From Rhodococcoides fascians A25f (GTDB lineage: Bacteria; Actinomycetota; Actinomycetes; Mycobacteriales; Mycobacteriaceae), in contig NZ_CP049744.1 of assembly GCF_000760935.2 (NCBI RefSeq), forward strand, positions 3,565,501 through 3,629,500: DNA of 64,000 nucleotides. Direction: 5' to 3'. Position numbers and translations under genes: made by a program. Below the pieces are notes generated by a model, which ran no database searches, was not told the DNA's origin, and worked only from the letters and a program-made list of their open reading frames with translations. Below are positions 21,871 to 31,674 of this stretch, one piece after another. How positions within the stretch are numbered: position 1 is the first letter of the stretch; every line of letters begins with the position of its first letter.

Positions 21871-22965
21871 TCAGACGTCGGTGGAGAAACGCACTCCGCC
21901 GTCGGGGAGCTTGACGCCGGGCCACACACGAGCACCGCGGAGCAGCTCACAACGGGCTCCGATGTCCGCACCGTCGCCGATGACCGCGTCACGCACCAGG
22001 GCGCGGGGTCCGATGCGGGAACCGAAGCCCAGAATGGATCGCTCGACGACGGCCCCCGCCTCGACGACCGCACCGTCGAACACGACGGCACCGTCCAGGC
22101 GAGCTCCCGCTCCGATCTCGGCACCGCGGCCGACGACGGTTCCGCCGATCAGTAGTGCGCCCGGTGCCACTCCTGCGCTCGGGTGCACCAAGGATTCACC
22201 GCGATCTCCGTGCAGCGCGGGCGACGGCGCGATGCCGCGGACCAGATCGGCCGAGCCCTTCACGAAGTCTTCCGGCGTACCCATGTCACGCCAGTACGCG
22301 CTGTCGACGTGTCCGTAGACCTTCTTGTCCTCGGCGAGCAAGGCAGGAAACACCTCTCGCTCCACCGACACCGGCCGTCCGGCCGGGATCGACTCGATGA
22401 TCTCGCGCTTGAAGACGTAGCAACCGGCGTTGATCTGGTCGGTCGGCGGATCCTGCGTCTTCTCGAGAAACGCTGTCACGCGGCCGGATTCGTCGGTGGG
22501 CACACAACCGAACGCGCGCGGGTCGCCGACACGAACCAGATGCAACGTGACATCGGCGTCGGTGGTTCGGTGCGTGTCGAGAACTGCCGTCAGATCGGTA
22601 CCACCCAGCACGTCCCCGTTGAAGACCATGACGTTCTCGGCGCGCAGTCGCGGCAGAACGTTCCTGATGCCTCCGCCGGTGCCGAGCGGTTCGGTCTCGA
22701 AGACGTATTCGAGGTCGATGCCGAGCGAGGATCCGTCTCCGAAATGCTGCTCGAACACTTCGGCTTTGAACGACGTTCCGAGGACGACGTGCTCGATACC
22801 CGCGGCCTTGATGCGGGCCAAGAGATGGGTCAGGAACGGCAGTCCGGCGGTGGGGAGCATCGGCTTCGGTGCGGAGAGCGTCAGCGGCCTGAGCCGAGTT
22901 CCCTTGCCGCCGACCAGAATGACTGCATCGGTTCGTGCGGCGACCGATGGGGAACTATCCGACAT
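21871..22965 (-). CDS. manC: Mannose-1-phosphate guanylyltransferase (GDP-mannose pyrophosphorylase)
   Basis: Makes GDP-mannose from mannose-1-phosphate and GTP, completing the ManA-ManB route (Rv3264c equivalent, sometimes called manB). The 364-residue protein has an N-terminal nucleotidyltransferase domain (AVILVGGKGTRLRPLT, signature loop; PKPMLPTAGLPFL) and a C-terminal left-handed beta-helix with hexapeptide repeats (about residues 255-350). ATG at 22965 is preferred to an upstream TTG at 23004; the reading overlaps the wbbL stop by 11 bases, indicating coupling. Closely related sugar nucleotidyltransferases cannot be excluded. Confidence 0.9.
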   Translation of the reverse strand: MSDSSPSVAARTDAVILVGGKGTRLRPLTLSAPKPMLPTAGLPFLTHLLARIKAAGIEHVVLGTSFKAEVFEQHFGDGSSLGIDLEYVFETEPLGTGGGIRNVLPRLRAENVMVFNGDVLGGTDLTAVLDTHRTTDADVTLHLVRVGDPRAFGCVPTDESGRVTAFLEKTQDPPTDQINAGCYVFKREIIESIPAGRPVSVEREVFPALLAEDKKVYGHVDSAYWRDMGTPEDFVKGSADLVRGIAPSPALHGDRGESLVHPSAGVAPGALLIGGTVVGRGAEIGAGARLDGAVVFDGAVVEAGAVVERSILGFGSRIGPRALVRDAVIGDGADIGARCELLRGARVWPGVKLPDGGVRFSTDV

Positions 22966-23866
22966 GTCCAGCCTCTGTTCTCTCGTCCGTGAGTCGTCCG
23001 TCAACTGCGCGGGCCCGAAGCGCCGAGGTCACAACGATCTTCGAGCGAAGACCGAGACCAGCGCGCAGAGCCAATCGTAAGGGAGCCTGCCACGTCCGAG
23101 CGTGTCTGTCGGCCTGAAAGCGGTACGCACTGGTGTGATGTGCGGGCAACATCACTTCCGGATGCCGTCCTGCGGCATGGCCTTTCGAATGGGTCACCTC
23201 GACGCCGGGAACGTAGACGTTGTGCCAGCCCGCTCTGCCGAGCCGGTCACCGAGATCGACGTCCTCCATGTACATGAAGTAGCGCGAGTCGAATCCGTCG
23301 ATCGAATCGAATGCCGACCGCCGCAGCAACAGGCACGATCCAGACAGCCACCCCACGGGACGCTCGGTCACCGTTTCGTTCTCCTGGCGATACCGCTGAG
23401 TCCACGGGTTCTTCGGCCAGAGCTTGCCCAGTATCGCGTGTCCCGCGCCCGACGTCAGATCGGGCACCGACCGAGCCGAGGGGTAACGAGAGCCGTCGGG
23501 CTCGCGGATGAGCGGACCCAGAGAACCTGCGCGTGGCCACCGAGCCGCCGCGTCGAGGAGTCCGTCGAGCGAACCGGGGTGCCAGCGCACATCGGGGTTG
23601 GCCACGACGACGAACTCGACAGCCGGGTCCACGGCAGCCACCGCGCGATTGACCGCTGCTCCGTAACCGATGTTGGCGCCGGTGCGCAGCAACTCGGCCT
23701 CGTCGAACGCTGCCTCGGCTGCCTCGGGGGTGCCGTCGACCGAGCCGTTGTCGGCCATGATCACCCGATAGGGGCGCGTCGTGGCCTCACGTAGAGACGT
23801 CAGGAATTGATCCAGGTATTCGCCGGGCGAATAGGTCACCGTCACTACGGCCAGCTCGGAACTCAC
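22955..23866 (-). CDS. wbbL: dTDP-rhamnosyltransferase WbbL
   Basis: GT2-family enzyme adding rhamnose to decaprenyl-diphosphate-GlcNAc, the arabinogalactan linker; essential in mycobacteria (Rv3265c position). The 303-residue protein starts VSSELAVVTVTYSPGEYLDQF, has the acceptor-site region MADNGSVDGT and ANPDVRW with the DXD-like Asp, and WLSGSCLLLRR with YMEDVDLGDRLG, the GT2 catalytic-base region. GTG start at 23866. It sits between rmlD and manC in the same order as in Mycobacterium. Confidence 0.94.
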   Translation of the reverse strand: MSSELAVVTVTYSPGEYLDQFLTSLREATTRPYRVIMADNGSVDGTPEAAEAAFDEAELLRTGANIGYGAAVNRAVAAVDPAVEFVVVANPDVRWHPGSLDGLLDAAARWPRAGSLGPLIREPDGSRYPSARSVPDLTSGAGHAILGKLWPKNPWTQRYRQENETVTERPVGWLSGSCLLLRRSAFDSIDGFDSRYFMYMEDVDLGDRLGRAGWHNVYVPGVEVTHSKGHAAGRHPEVMLPAHHTSAYRFQADRHARTWQAPLRLALRAGLGLRSKIVVTSALRARAVDGRLTDERTEAGHVG

Positions 23867-23900
23867 GCGGGCAAGAGTAGCCCGAGCGCGGGTGAAAGCC

Positions 23901-24755
23901 TCACCTCGACTGCGTCAAGGCTGCCGTCAGTGCGGCCGACCACGGGCGCGCCGGCGTCAAGCCTGCGTCGACCCAGGCGGTCGGCGAGAGGACAGAGTAG
24001 GCAGGCCGGGGTGCCGGCACGACGTATTCGGCGCTCGAACACGGCTGCACGCGCTCGGCATCGGCACCGATGTGCGTGAACACCGCGCGAGCCAGATCGA
24101 ACCAGCTGGCCTGCCCCGCGTTGGTGTAGTGCAGGGTCCGTCCCACCACGGTGGGGTCGGCTTCGATCTCCAGCAGTCCCGACGCCAGGTCGAGGGCGAA
24201 CGTGGGCGAGCCGATCTGGTCGTTCACCACCGAGAGGGTGTCGCGCTCACCTTCGAGCCGTTGCATCGTGGTCACAAAGTTCTTACCGGTGTTGTCATAC
24301 ACCCACGCGGTCCGCACGACTACGGCCTCGGGCAACTCCTCGCGCACCGCGAGCTCGCCGGCGAGCTTGGTGCGTCCGTATGCCGACTGCGGAGCGGTCT
24401 TCGCGTCGACCTCGTACGGTTCGGTTGCTGTGCCGTCGAACACATAATCGGTAGAGACGTGGATCAACCGGGCACCGACACGCCCGCAGGCGCGCGCGAG
24501 ATTTCGGGGGCCGTCCGCATTGACGGCCATGGCCCTGGCCTCGTCGGTCTCGGCAGCGTCGACCGCGGTGTAAGCAGCACAGTTGATCACCGTTGCTCCC
24601 GCACGCACCACGGCAGCGACCGCATCGGGGTCGGTGATGTCCAGGTCGGCGGACGAATACGCGAGAAGCTGCGCACCGCTGCCGCGTTCTGCGGCCAGAG
24701 CCACCACTCGGCGGCCCAACTGGCCGTGTGCACCGGTTACCAGGATCGCGTTCAC
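23901..24755 (-). CDS. rmlD: dTDP-4-dehydrorhamnose reductase
   Basis: Final step in dTDP-L-rhamnose synthesis. The protein of about 284 residues begins VNAILVTGAHGQLGRRV, the NADPH-binding Rossmann motif, and has the STDYVFDG and catalytic YGRTK (YxxxK) motifs of extended short-chain reductases. GTG at 24755 is chosen since the Rossmann motif starts at once; other in-frame GTG (24773) and longer frames exist but add non-conserved residues. It is divergent from the LCP gene. Rhamnose made here is used by WbbL next door. Confidence 0.94.
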   Translation of the reverse strand: MNAILVTGAHGQLGRRVVALAAERGSGAQLLAYSSADLDITDPDAVAAVVRAGATVINCAAYTAVDAAETDEARAMAVNADGPRNLARACGRVGARLIHVSTDYVFDGTATEPYEVDAKTAPQSAYGRTKLAGELAVREELPEAVVVRTAWVYDNTGKNFVTTMQRLEGERDTLSVVNDQIGSPTFALDLASGLLEIEADPTVVGRTLHYTNAGQASWFDLARAVFTHIGADAERVQPCSSAEYVVPAPRPAYSVLSPTAWVDAGLTPARPWSAALTAALTQSR

Positions 24756-24886
24756 GGTTGCCAAGTGTGGCACGCCGGGTTCGGTTGGGCGAGGCAGCGA
24801 CCGCCGACAAGTAACCTTCGAACCGCGGGGGGAGAACGAAGCAGTCGGCTGCCGAGGTCGGTCGGAACGAGAGAGGGTCTTGAACG

Positions 24887-26632
24887 GTGCCACGAGATTC
24901 AGGCACGCCCGGAGGTGAGCGCACTCCCCCGCCGCGGCGGCGCACTCCCCGGCGACCCGACGGTTCCGATGCACGCGGTGCGTACCGCCCCGACGATCTC
25001 GATGCGCGTACCGCACGTCGACACCCCGACGAAGAACAGCGCGATCAGCGCCGGTCCCGTGAACGCAGCCGCGGCGAATCGACCGGGAGATCGCACCGGA
25101 CGAGGCAGCGTGATCCCCGCGGTCCCGTCGGGCGACCGGAAACCGAGCGCGGCGCCCCTACCGCGGGTAGCGGTCGCCGTTGGCCCCCGACTCACGTGGC
25201 TGTCGCAGTCCTGTCGATCCTCGTTCTTGTCGTGACCGGTTTCGCGTGGCGCAGTGTCGACAGTCTGCGATCGAACATCGCCACCGCAGGTGGTCTGGGT
25301 CTCGGCGGCGCCGCAGACGGTGCCGTGGACATCCTGATGGTCGGTACGGACAGCCGCACCGACGCCCACGGCAACGCATTGTCGCCCGAGGAACTCGCAT
25401 CGCTCAACGCCGGTGAAGAGGTGGCGTCGAACACCGACACGATCGTGTTGATCCGCGTCCCGAACGACGGCTCGTCGGCCACCGCCATTTCCATCCCACG
25501 CGATTCTTACGTGGAGGTACCGGGCATCGGGATGTCGAAGATCAATGCCGCGTACGGCGCGACCAAAGAGAACAAACGACTGGAATTGGTGGAGCAAGGT
25601 GTCGCAGACGCCGATGCGGAGTCCCAGGCCACCGAGGCCGGGCGCGAGGCTCTGATCGATTCGGTCGCCAACTTGACCGGGATCACCGTAGACCACTACG
25701 CCGAGGTGGGTTTGCTCGGCTTCGTGCTGTTGACCGATGCCGTCGGCGGCGTCGAAGTGTGCCTCAACAACCCTGTGCAAGAACCACTCTCGGGTGCGAA
25801 CTTCCCCGCCGGCGAGCAGAAGCTGGCTGGTTCGCAGGCTCTGAGCTTCGTTCGACAGCGGCACGATCTCCCCCGCGGAGACCTGGACCGTATCGTGCGT
25901 CAGCAGGTGTTCATGGCCTCGCTCGTTCGGAGTGTGTTGAGCGCCAAGACACTGAGCAATCCCAGCAAACTGGGTCAGCTCAGCACCGCGGTGCAGCGGT
26001 CGGTGACGCTCGATTCCGACTGGGACATACTGCAATTCGCTACACGACTCCAAGATCTCGCCGGAGGCAAGGTCAAGTTCGAGACCATCCCCGCCGTCGA
26101 CATCAACGCCACGACCGACTACGGCGAATCGATCGTCCAGGTCGATCCCGCCGCGGTGAAGAAGTACGTCGCGAGTTTGCTCGGCGATGGCAATTCGGCG
26201 GAGGCCAATGCCGAGAATTCCGAGGCCCCGGCGGTCGATCCGTCGACGGTGACCGTGAACGTCGCGAACGACAGCGGAATCGAAGGACTCGCCAACGGCG
26301 TCGCCGGTTCCCTGACGGCGTTGGGGTACGTCGGCGGGACCATCGGAAACTACGAGGGCTCGTCCATCTCGTCGAGCCGCATCCAAGCTGCCGACGTCGA
26401 CAGTGACGCCGCGCGCGCCGTCTCGGCCGCGCTCGGCGGACTGCAGATCACCGCGGACGACACGCTGACGTCGGACACCGTTCGGGTGGTGCTCGCCGAC
26501 GACTACGCGGGCCCCGGTTCCGGGCAGGCGGCAACAGCCGAAACCATTGCACCCGAGTCGGGTACAGCGATTCCCGAGGAGCCCGCGGCTCCGATCGACG
26601 CGGGCTCCACCGGCCCGATGTGCGTCAACTGA
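24887..26632 (+). CDS. LytR-CpsA-Psr (LCP) family glycopolymer transferase
   Basis: Transfers undecaprenyl/decaprenyl-linked glycopolymers such as arabinogalactan to peptidoglycan (Rv3267/Lcp1 equivalent). The 581-residue protein has a long basic, disordered cytoplasmic N-terminus (residues about 1-100), one membrane helix (103-120), and an extracytoplasmic LCP domain with DILMVGTDSRTD, SIPRDSYVEVPG and RQRHDLPRGDLDR (arginines that bind the pyrophosphate). A LytR_C domain follows at about 465-550, then a Pro/Ala-rich tail. GTG start at 24887 after GAGAGGG. Its position next to rmlD/wbbL fits the linker pathway. Confidence 0.94.
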   Translation: MPRDSGTPGGERTPPPRRRTPRRPDGSDARGAYRPDDLDARTARRHPDEEQRDQRRSRERSRGESTGRSHRTRQRDPRGPVGRPETERGAPTAGSGRRWPPTHVAVAVLSILVLVVTGFAWRSVDSLRSNIATAGGLGLGGAADGAVDILMVGTDSRTDAHGNALSPEELASLNAGEEVASNTDTIVLIRVPNDGSSATAISIPRDSYVEVPGIGMSKINAAYGATKENKRLELVEQGVADADAESQATEAGREALIDSVANLTGITVDHYAEVGLLGFVLLTDAVGGVEVCLNNPVQEPLSGANFPAGEQKLAGSQALSFVRQRHDLPRGDLDRIVRQQVFMASLVRSVLSAKTLSNPSKLGQLSTAVQRSVTLDSDWDILQFATRLQDLAGGKVKFETIPAVDINATTDYGESIVQVDPAAVKKYVASLLGDGNSAEANAENSEAPAVDPSTVTVNVANDSGIEGLANGVAGSLTALGYVGGTIGNYEGSSISSSRIQAADVDSDAARAVSAALGGLQITADDTLTSDTVRVVLADDYAGPGSGQAATAETIAPESGTAIPEEPAAPIDAGSTGPMCVN

Positions 26633-26724
26633 CACAGGCGTCGACCGACCTGTGCGTCGACTTCGACGGTGCTGCTCACGGCGCGTGGAACGCAGCGTGT
26701 GAACAGGCGTGCCGAGTCGTCATC

Positions 26725-26730
26725 TAGGGT
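26725..26730 (+). promoter_or_regulatory. -10 box of leaderless TIGR03089 transcript
   Basis: TAGGGT followed by seven bases and the GTG at 26738, with no Shine-Dalgarno between. Confidence 0.6.
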
Positions 26731-26737
26731 GCGTGGT

Positions 26738-27454
26738 GTGGCCTCGAATCTGACTCAGACCCTGCTCGACCCGATTCTTGCCGCTGACCCGGCCGGTCCG
26801 CGCATCACGTTCTACGACGATGCGACCGGCGAGCGGGTGGAGGTGTCGGCAGTGACACTCGCGAATTGGGCCGCGAAGACCGCCAACCTGTTACGCGACG
26901 AGTTCGCATTCGAGGCCGGCGGCAAGGTCAGCGTGCTGTTGCCCGCACACTGGCAGACGGCCGCGGTACTGCTGGGTGCTTGGTGGGCGGGCGGCGAGGT
27001 GGTTCTGGGTGCCGACGACTCTGCCGACGTGGCCATGGTGTCGGCAGATCGCCTTGCCGAGGCACCGGATGTCGACGAGGTGTTGGCCTTCTCACTCGAC
27101 GCGTTCGGTAAGGCTGTCCCCGACCTGCCGATCGGAATGACCGATTACGCAACCTCGGTGCGGGTGCACGGCGATCAGTTCCGGACCTCGGGAGGCGCAA
27201 CCGGAACACCGGCTCTGGACGGTCGTTCGGTGGACGAGGTGCTCGCTGCCGCCCGTGCCGGCGCCGAGACTCGTTCGTGGACAGCCGCCGATCGCGTGCT
27301 GTCGACGGCATCGTGGAACACCCCCGACGAGATCATCGAGGGCTTGCTGTCGGTGCTCGTCGCAGGAGCCTCGCTGGTTCAGGTGACCAATGCGGACGAG
27401 GCTAAGTCCGAGCGACGTACCGAGACCGAGAAGGTCACCGCCACCCTGACCTGA
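26738..27454 (+). CDS. TIGR03089 family protein
   Basis: Actinobacterial family resembling the N-terminal half of AMP-binding (adenylate-forming) enzymes, function unknown. The 238-residue protein starts VASNLTQTLLDPILAADPAG, has ITFYDDATGERVEVS and AAVLLGAWWAGGEVVLGAD, which match the first substrate-activating subdomain, and lacks the later adenylation motifs and C-terminal lid. It is therefore unlikely to activate acids alone. The leaderless start is set by TAGGGT seven bases upstream. It follows the LCP gene and lies convergent to the purE-coupled gene. Confidence 0.85.
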   Translation: MASNLTQTLLDPILAADPAGPRITFYDDATGERVEVSAVTLANWAAKTANLLRDEFAFEAGGKVSVLLPAHWQTAAVLLGAWWAGGEVVLGADDSADVAMVSADRLAEAPDVDEVLAFSLDAFGKAVPDLPIGMTDYATSVRVHGDQFRTSGGATGTPALDGRSVDEVLAAARAGAETRSWTAADRVLSTASWNTPDEIIEGLLSVLVAGASLVQVTNADEAKSERRTETEKVTATLT

Positions 27455-27484
27455 ACCTCGGGGCCCACCGCGCGAGCGCAGCAC

Positions 27485-27874
27485 TCATCCAGGCTGTCGA
27501 TAGCCGCCGTCTGCGAGCCCCGCCTGGATTTCGTATTCGTTCGCAGGCCCACGATGCCGTATCTCCTCGGCGAGGTATCGAAACGGGAACGTCAACCCGA
27601 AATGCGCCCACTGATCCGCGTGCACGGCTTCGTGTCGCAGCACCCGTCGGGCGGTGTTTCCCTTCGTCAGGTAGGCACCACCGAACGTCGTTCCGCCGCG
27701 GCCGAATCCGCCTCGTAGACCGGTGCACACGAAGATCGAGAACTCGTCGTCGAAGTGCGCGGTTCCGCGCCACACACGCGCGTAGACCAACGCCAGCCGC
27801 GTCACCAGTATGGACTGCCACCGACCCCGGCCGGCTCGCCGAATCTGCTCCTGCCGAGACACAGCCGTCCTCAC
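27485..27874 (-). CDS. Small HExxH-motif protein coupled to purE
   Basis: A 129-residue protein of unknown function. It has HEAVHADQW (His81-Glu82...His85), the zinc-binding HExxH motif, and a downstream [12 protein letters not shown] that could supply a third Glu ligand, as in gluzincin-type proteins. The N-terminal 50 residues are basic. GTG at 27874 overlaps the purE stop by 4 bases (GTGA), so expression is tied to purine synthesis. Metalloprotease activity is possible but unproven; it is small for a protease. Confidence 0.75.
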   Translation of the reverse strand: MRTAVSRQEQIRRAGRGRWQSILVTRLALVYARVWRGTAHFDDEFSIFVCTGLRGGFGRGGTTFGGAYLTKGNTARRVLRHEAVHADQWAHFGLTFPFRYLAEEIRHRGPANEYEIQAGLADGGYRQPG

Positions 27875-28389
27875 CCCAACAACGTGGTGCGCAGAGCTTT
27901 GTCCTTTTCCAACACCATGGCCTCGAGTGACGCCTGGAACGCAGCCATTCGTTCTCGAAGCGCGGGATCGGACGCACCCAGAATCCGGACCGCAAGCAGC
28001 CCCGCATTGCGGGCACCGCCGATGGACACCGTGGCCACGGGAACGCCCGCGGGCATCTGAACTATCGAGAGCAGCGAATCCATACCGTCGAGATACTTCA
28101 GCGGTACCGGCACACCGATGACCGGCAATGGCGTCGCCGATGCCACCATGCCGGGCAGGTGCGCCGCTCCACCGGCACCGGCGATGATCACCTTGATGCC
28201 TCGACCTGCGGCCTCGCGGGCATAGTCCAGCATCCGCTGCGGGGTTCGATGGGCCGAGACGACACCCACCTCGAACCGAATGCCGAACTCCGCCAACGCT
28301 TCTGCAGCAGCTTCCATCGTCGGCCAGTCGGAATCGCTGCCCATGATCAGGCCCACTGCGGGGCCGGGATCAGTAGTGTTGTCAGTCAT
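27871..28389 (-). CDS. purE: 5-(carboxyamino)imidazole ribonucleotide mutase
   Basis: Class I PurE, converting N5-CAIR to CAIR in de novo purine synthesis with PurK. The 172-residue protein starts [25 protein letters not shown] and has the SAHRTP catalytic His and [11 protein letters not shown] motif. ATG at 28389 overlaps the purK stop by 8 bases, so the two are co-translated. A longer frame to 28443 adds an unlikely prefix. Its stop overlaps the small HExxH gene. Confidence 0.95.
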   Translation of the reverse strand: MTDNTTDPGPAVGLIMGSDSDWPTMEAAAEALAEFGIRFEVGVVSAHRTPQRMLDYAREAAGRGIKVIIAGAGGAAHLPGMVASATPLPVIGVPVPLKYLDGMDSLLSIVQMPAGVPVATVSIGGARNAGLLAVRILGASDPALRERMAAFQASLEAMVLEKDKALRTTLLG

Positions 28390-29635
28390 TGTGCGGGTCC
28401 CATCCGTCGGTCCATTCGGCGTGCGACATCCAGTGCGCTGCACGTTCGGCTCGCTCGCGCACCGAGGCCACGTAGGCAGGATCGGCGAGGGAACCGGACG
28501 ACGAACCCAGGATGTTCACGTGGCCGATCTTGCGGTCCTTGCGCTCACCTTTTCCGTACAGGTGCACCTTCGCATCGGGCATGCGGGCGAACAGATGATG
28601 CAGCCGCTCGTCCATCGTCATCTCCGGTGCCTCCGGCGCGCCGAGAATGTTGGCCATCACGGTGAGTGGAGCAAGCGGGTCGGTGTCTCCGAGTGGATAG
28701 TCCAACACCGCACGCAGATGCTGCTCGAACTGCGAGGTGCGGCACCCGTCCATGGTCCAGTGTCCGGAGTTGTGTGGCCTCATCGCCAGCTCGTTCACCA
28801 GCAGCTTGCCCGAGGTGGTCTCGAACAGCTCGACCGCAAGATCCCCTACGACACCGAGCGCGCCTGCGATGTCGAGTGCGAGCCGGCCCGCGAAAGTGGC
28901 CACGTCCTCATCGAGATCGGGAGCAGGTGCCAGCACGACGGCGCACTGGCCGTTGCGCTGCACGGTCTGCACGACGGGCCACGCCGCACCCTGACCGAAC
29001 GGCGATCGTGCGACCATGGCCGACAACTCGCGGCGCATGGCGACCTTCTCCTCCACCATGAGCGGTACACCCAGGTCGAGTTGAGCCGTGACGATCGCCT
29101 CTGCTTCCTCGGCATCCGCGGGCATCCAGACACCGCGCCCGTCGTATCCGCCGCGCACGGCCTTGAGTACCACCGGCCACCCGTGCTCGTCTCCGAATGC
29201 GATGGCGTCCTGCGCCCACGCGACCTCCGCGTAGGCGGGGCCGGGCGCGCCCAGTTCTGCCAGCTTGCGCCGCATCCGCAGTTTGTCCTGCGCGAAGATC
29301 AACGCGCTCGGTGGCGGTTGCACGTTGACACCTTCGGCGACCAGAGTCTCGAGATGCTCGGTCGGCACGTGCTCGTGGTCGAACGTGAGCGCGTTGGAAC
29401 CGGTGGCGGCAGTGCGCAGCGCCTCCAGGTCGTCGTGGTGACCGAAGACGACGTCGGGGCTCACCTGGGCTGCCGGCTCGTCCGAGCCCGCGGCCAGAAC
29501 CCGGAGCGTCTGCCCGAGCTCGATGGCGGATTGGTGGGTCATTCGGGCGAGCTGACCGCCGCCGATCATCGTGACCACGGGCATTCCGGTCGACGACGGG
29601 CGCGCAGCTGTGGGGCGCGGTTCGGTACCTGTCAC
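28382..29635 (-). CDS. purK: 5-(carboxyamino)imidazole ribonucleotide synthase
   Basis: ATP-grasp enzyme that carboxylates AIR to N5-CAIR using bicarbonate; acts before PurE. The 417-residue protein has [21 protein letters not shown] at about 20-40, the ATP-grasp region [14 protein letters not shown], and [16 protein letters not shown] near 280. The start could be GTG at 29635 or the internal ATG at 29584, which leaves the conserved GGGQLARM close to the N-terminus; the longer form is listed. Rv3276c equivalent. Confidence 0.93.
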   Translation of the reverse strand: MTGTEPRPTAARPSSTGMPVVTMIGGGQLARMTHQSAIELGQTLRVLAAGSDEPAAQVSPDVVFGHHDDLEALRTAATGSNALTFDHEHVPTEHLETLVAEGVNVQPPPSALIFAQDKLRMRRKLAELGAPGPAYAEVAWAQDAIAFGDEHGWPVVLKAVRGGYDGRGVWMPADAEEAEAIVTAQLDLGVPLMVEEKVAMRRELSAMVARSPFGQGAAWPVVQTVQRNGQCAVVLAPAPDLDEDVATFAGRLALDIAGALGVVGDLAVELFETTSGKLLVNELAMRPHNSGHWTMDGCRTSQFEQHLRAVLDYPLGDTDPLAPLTVMANILGAPEAPEMTMDERLHHLFARMPDAKVHLYGKGERKDRKIGHVNILGSSSGSLADPAYVASVRERAERAAHWMSHAEWTDGWDPHND

Positions 29636-29767
29636 GGCTCACCATGGTGTCATGTCCTGCGCCTTCGGTCCGAACCGGCAGCCGCACACGTCACTGCCGG
29701 CCCAGCGAGCACCTGTGGAAACCCTGATGATCAGAGCGTCGGTTCGTCGGATCGGTTGTTCGTTTCG

Positions 29768-29773
29768 TAGACT
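29768..29773 (+). promoter_or_regulatory. -10 box of leaderless gtrA transcript
   Basis: TAGACT eight bases before the GTG at 29782, with no Shine-Dalgarno. Confidence 0.6.
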
Positions 29774-29781
29774 TCACCGTT

Positions 29782-30342
29782 GTGCCGACGATCGACAGCG
29801 TGCTTCGACGCTTACCCAAGCCCATCAGGGATCTTGCGATTCGGCACAGCGAGCTGATCAAGTTCGCCATCGTGGGTGGCACGACGATGGTCTTCGACCT
29901 CGTGATCTTCTATTCGCTGAGCTTGACGGTGCTCGAGCAGAAGCCGGTGATCGCCAAGATCATCTCGGGCGTGCTCGCCACCCTGCTGAGCTACTTTCTC
30001 AATCGCGAATGGGCCTTCAAACACCGCGGCGGACGCGAGAGACACCACGAGGCCCTGCTCTTCTTCGGCATCAGTGGAATCGGAGTGCTCATTGCTGCCG
30101 GTCCCCTGTGGATCGCGAACAACATCTTCGACATCCGGGACACCAGCGAGTCGCTGACGATGGTCGTCATCATCGACTTCGTCCTGAACTACATCATCGG
30201 CAATCTTCTCCAGATGGCGTTCCGGTTCTGGGCGCTCAGGCGTTTCGCATTTCCCGAGGACAATGCGCGCACGATTCTCGAGATCGATGCCGAGCGCAAC
30301 GAGGACCCTACCGACGCTGCAGACGCACTCGACAAGCCCTGA
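29782..30342 (+). CDS. GtrA family membrane protein
   Basis: Small GtrA-like membrane protein thought to flip or bind polyprenyl-linked sugars during cell-surface glycan assembly (Rv3277 equivalent). The 186-residue product begins at GTG 29782 and has the ELIKFAIVGGTTMVFDLVIF segment, LLSYFLNREWAFKHRGG, and about four hydrophobic helices, with a charged C-terminal tail. Neighbouring genes (birA, accD5, purK) do not specify its sugar. Convergent with the sensor kinase gene. Confidence 0.88.
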   Translation: MPTIDSVLRRLPKPIRDLAIRHSELIKFAIVGGTTMVFDLVIFYSLSLTVLEQKPVIAKIISGVLATLLSYFLNREWAFKHRGGRERHHEALLFFGISGIGVLIAAGPLWIANNIFDIRDTSESLTMVVIIDFVLNYIIGNLLQMAFRFWALRRFAFPEDNARTILEIDAERNEDPTDAADALDKP

Positions 30343-30348
30343 CCGTTC

Positions 30349-31668
30349 TCAACGCGGCTCACGCCGCGACACCGCAGGCGAAGGTTCACGCCACGCAGGT
30401 ATGAACACCGAGAACAATGCAGGTCGGCGACGTTGCAATTCCAGCCTGCCGCCGTCCGCTTCGATCAGAGCCCGAGCCAGCGCCAGCCCGACACCGGTGG
30501 ATCCGGCACCGGAGAATCCGCGATCGAAGATGTGTGGCGCAAGTTCGTTGCTCACCCCCGGCCCCTCGTCGGATACCTCCACGCAGACCAGTCGTTCCCG
30601 CCGTCGATCGGTGCTCTCGACCGCCGAGACCGCCCTGACGGCGACTGTGCAGGTACCGTCACCGTGCACCAGGGAATTGTCGACCAATACCGACACCGCC
30701 TCGCGCAGTCGCGATCCCGTCACCGACGCCTTGAGGTCCATGTCGCCCTTGAGCTCCAGGCTGCGGCCTGCGTCCTCGAAATTGCGCTGCCATTCGACGA
30801 CGGTGCCGGTCAGTTCCTCGATGACCGACACTTCGTGAGCGCCTGCCGCACCGTCGCTGCGGGAGGACCGGACGAGCTCGTCGATGGCGAGCGTCAACCG
30901 GTCGACCTGGTCCATCGCTTCGTTTGCCTCGTCCACCACCGCCGGATCCGGGTGCGTGGAAATTTCGTCCAGCCGTAGCCGGACCGCCGTCAGGCGGCTG
31001 CGGAGCTGGTGAGAGACATCGGCGACCAGCGTGTGTTCACGCTGCAGACGGCCGGCGATCTCGACGGTGGCCGAGTCGAGTACTTCCGAGACCCGGTCGA
31101 GCTCGGCGATCCCGTGCCGTCGTGGGTCCGGCCGAAAGTCGCCCTCGGCAAGTCGGGCAGCGCGCCGGGCCACGTCCTGCAGCGGATCGGCCAAGCGCTT
31201 GGCCGTCAGAACAGCGACGACCGTGCCTGCCATCGCGGATGCGAGTACCACAAGAGTCACCGCTCCGAGCGCCTGGCGTTGGAGGGACCGCATGTCATCG
31301 GACGGCACTTCGAGTCGCAGTGAACCCGAGGTACCCATCGACAACGACTCGACGAGGGGCCGATCCACGAACGCCTGGCCGATGTCCGCCCGCGACGCGG
31401 CATCCTCGGGGGTCGGGTAGATGACCACCAACCGTCCCCCCTGGGGAATCGCCAATCGAAGCGAACCGATGTCGAGTTGGCCTTCGATCAGCCCCGCCGA
31501 CCCCTCCTGCGAAATGATCTCCGCCGCCATCCGGTCGAGACGGGCTTGCAGGTCGTTGCGGGTGAAGTCCTCGACCCACAGCCACGCCGTGTACATCAGA
31601 GGCAAACCGAGCAACAGTGCCGTCATGACGACGACAGCGAGAATCGAGACCAGAATTCGACGCCGCAT
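30349..31668 (-). CDS. Two-component sensor histidine kinase
   Basis: Membrane sensor kinase paired with the adjacent response regulator. The 439-residue protein has a first helix at about 6-30, an extracytoplasmic sensor of about 100 residues, a second helix at about 133-157, a HAMP region, an H-box VSHQLRSRLTAVRLRLDE with His220, and an ATPase domain with VDNSLVHGDG and DEGPGVS. The H-box differs from the usual HELRTPL: Gln follows His and Pro is lacking. Start ATG at 31668, seven bases after the regulator's stop. The signal is unknown. Confidence 0.9.
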   Translation of the reverse strand: MRRRILVSILAVVVMTALLLGLPLMYTAWLWVEDFTRNDLQARLDRMAAEIISQEGSAGLIEGQLDIGSLRLAIPQGGRLVVIYPTPEDAASRADIGQAFVDRPLVESLSMGTSGSLRLEVPSDDMRSLQRQALGAVTLVVLASAMAGTVVAVLTAKRLADPLQDVARRAARLAEGDFRPDPRRHGIAELDRVSEVLDSATVEIAGRLQREHTLVADVSHQLRSRLTAVRLRLDEISTHPDPAVVDEANEAMDQVDRLTLAIDELVRSSRSDGAAGAHEVSVIEELTGTVVEWQRNFEDAGRSLELKGDMDLKASVTGSRLREAVSVLVDNSLVHGDGTCTVAVRAVSAVESTDRRRERLVCVEVSDEGPGVSNELAPHIFDRGFSGAGSTGVGLALARALIEADGGRLELQRRRPALFSVFIPAWREPSPAVSRREPR

Positions 31669-31674
31669 CGACGA

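Noticed and set aside
24899..26635. Long minus-strand frame opposite the LCP gene
   Set aside because: Shadow of the LCP protein; no domain matches.
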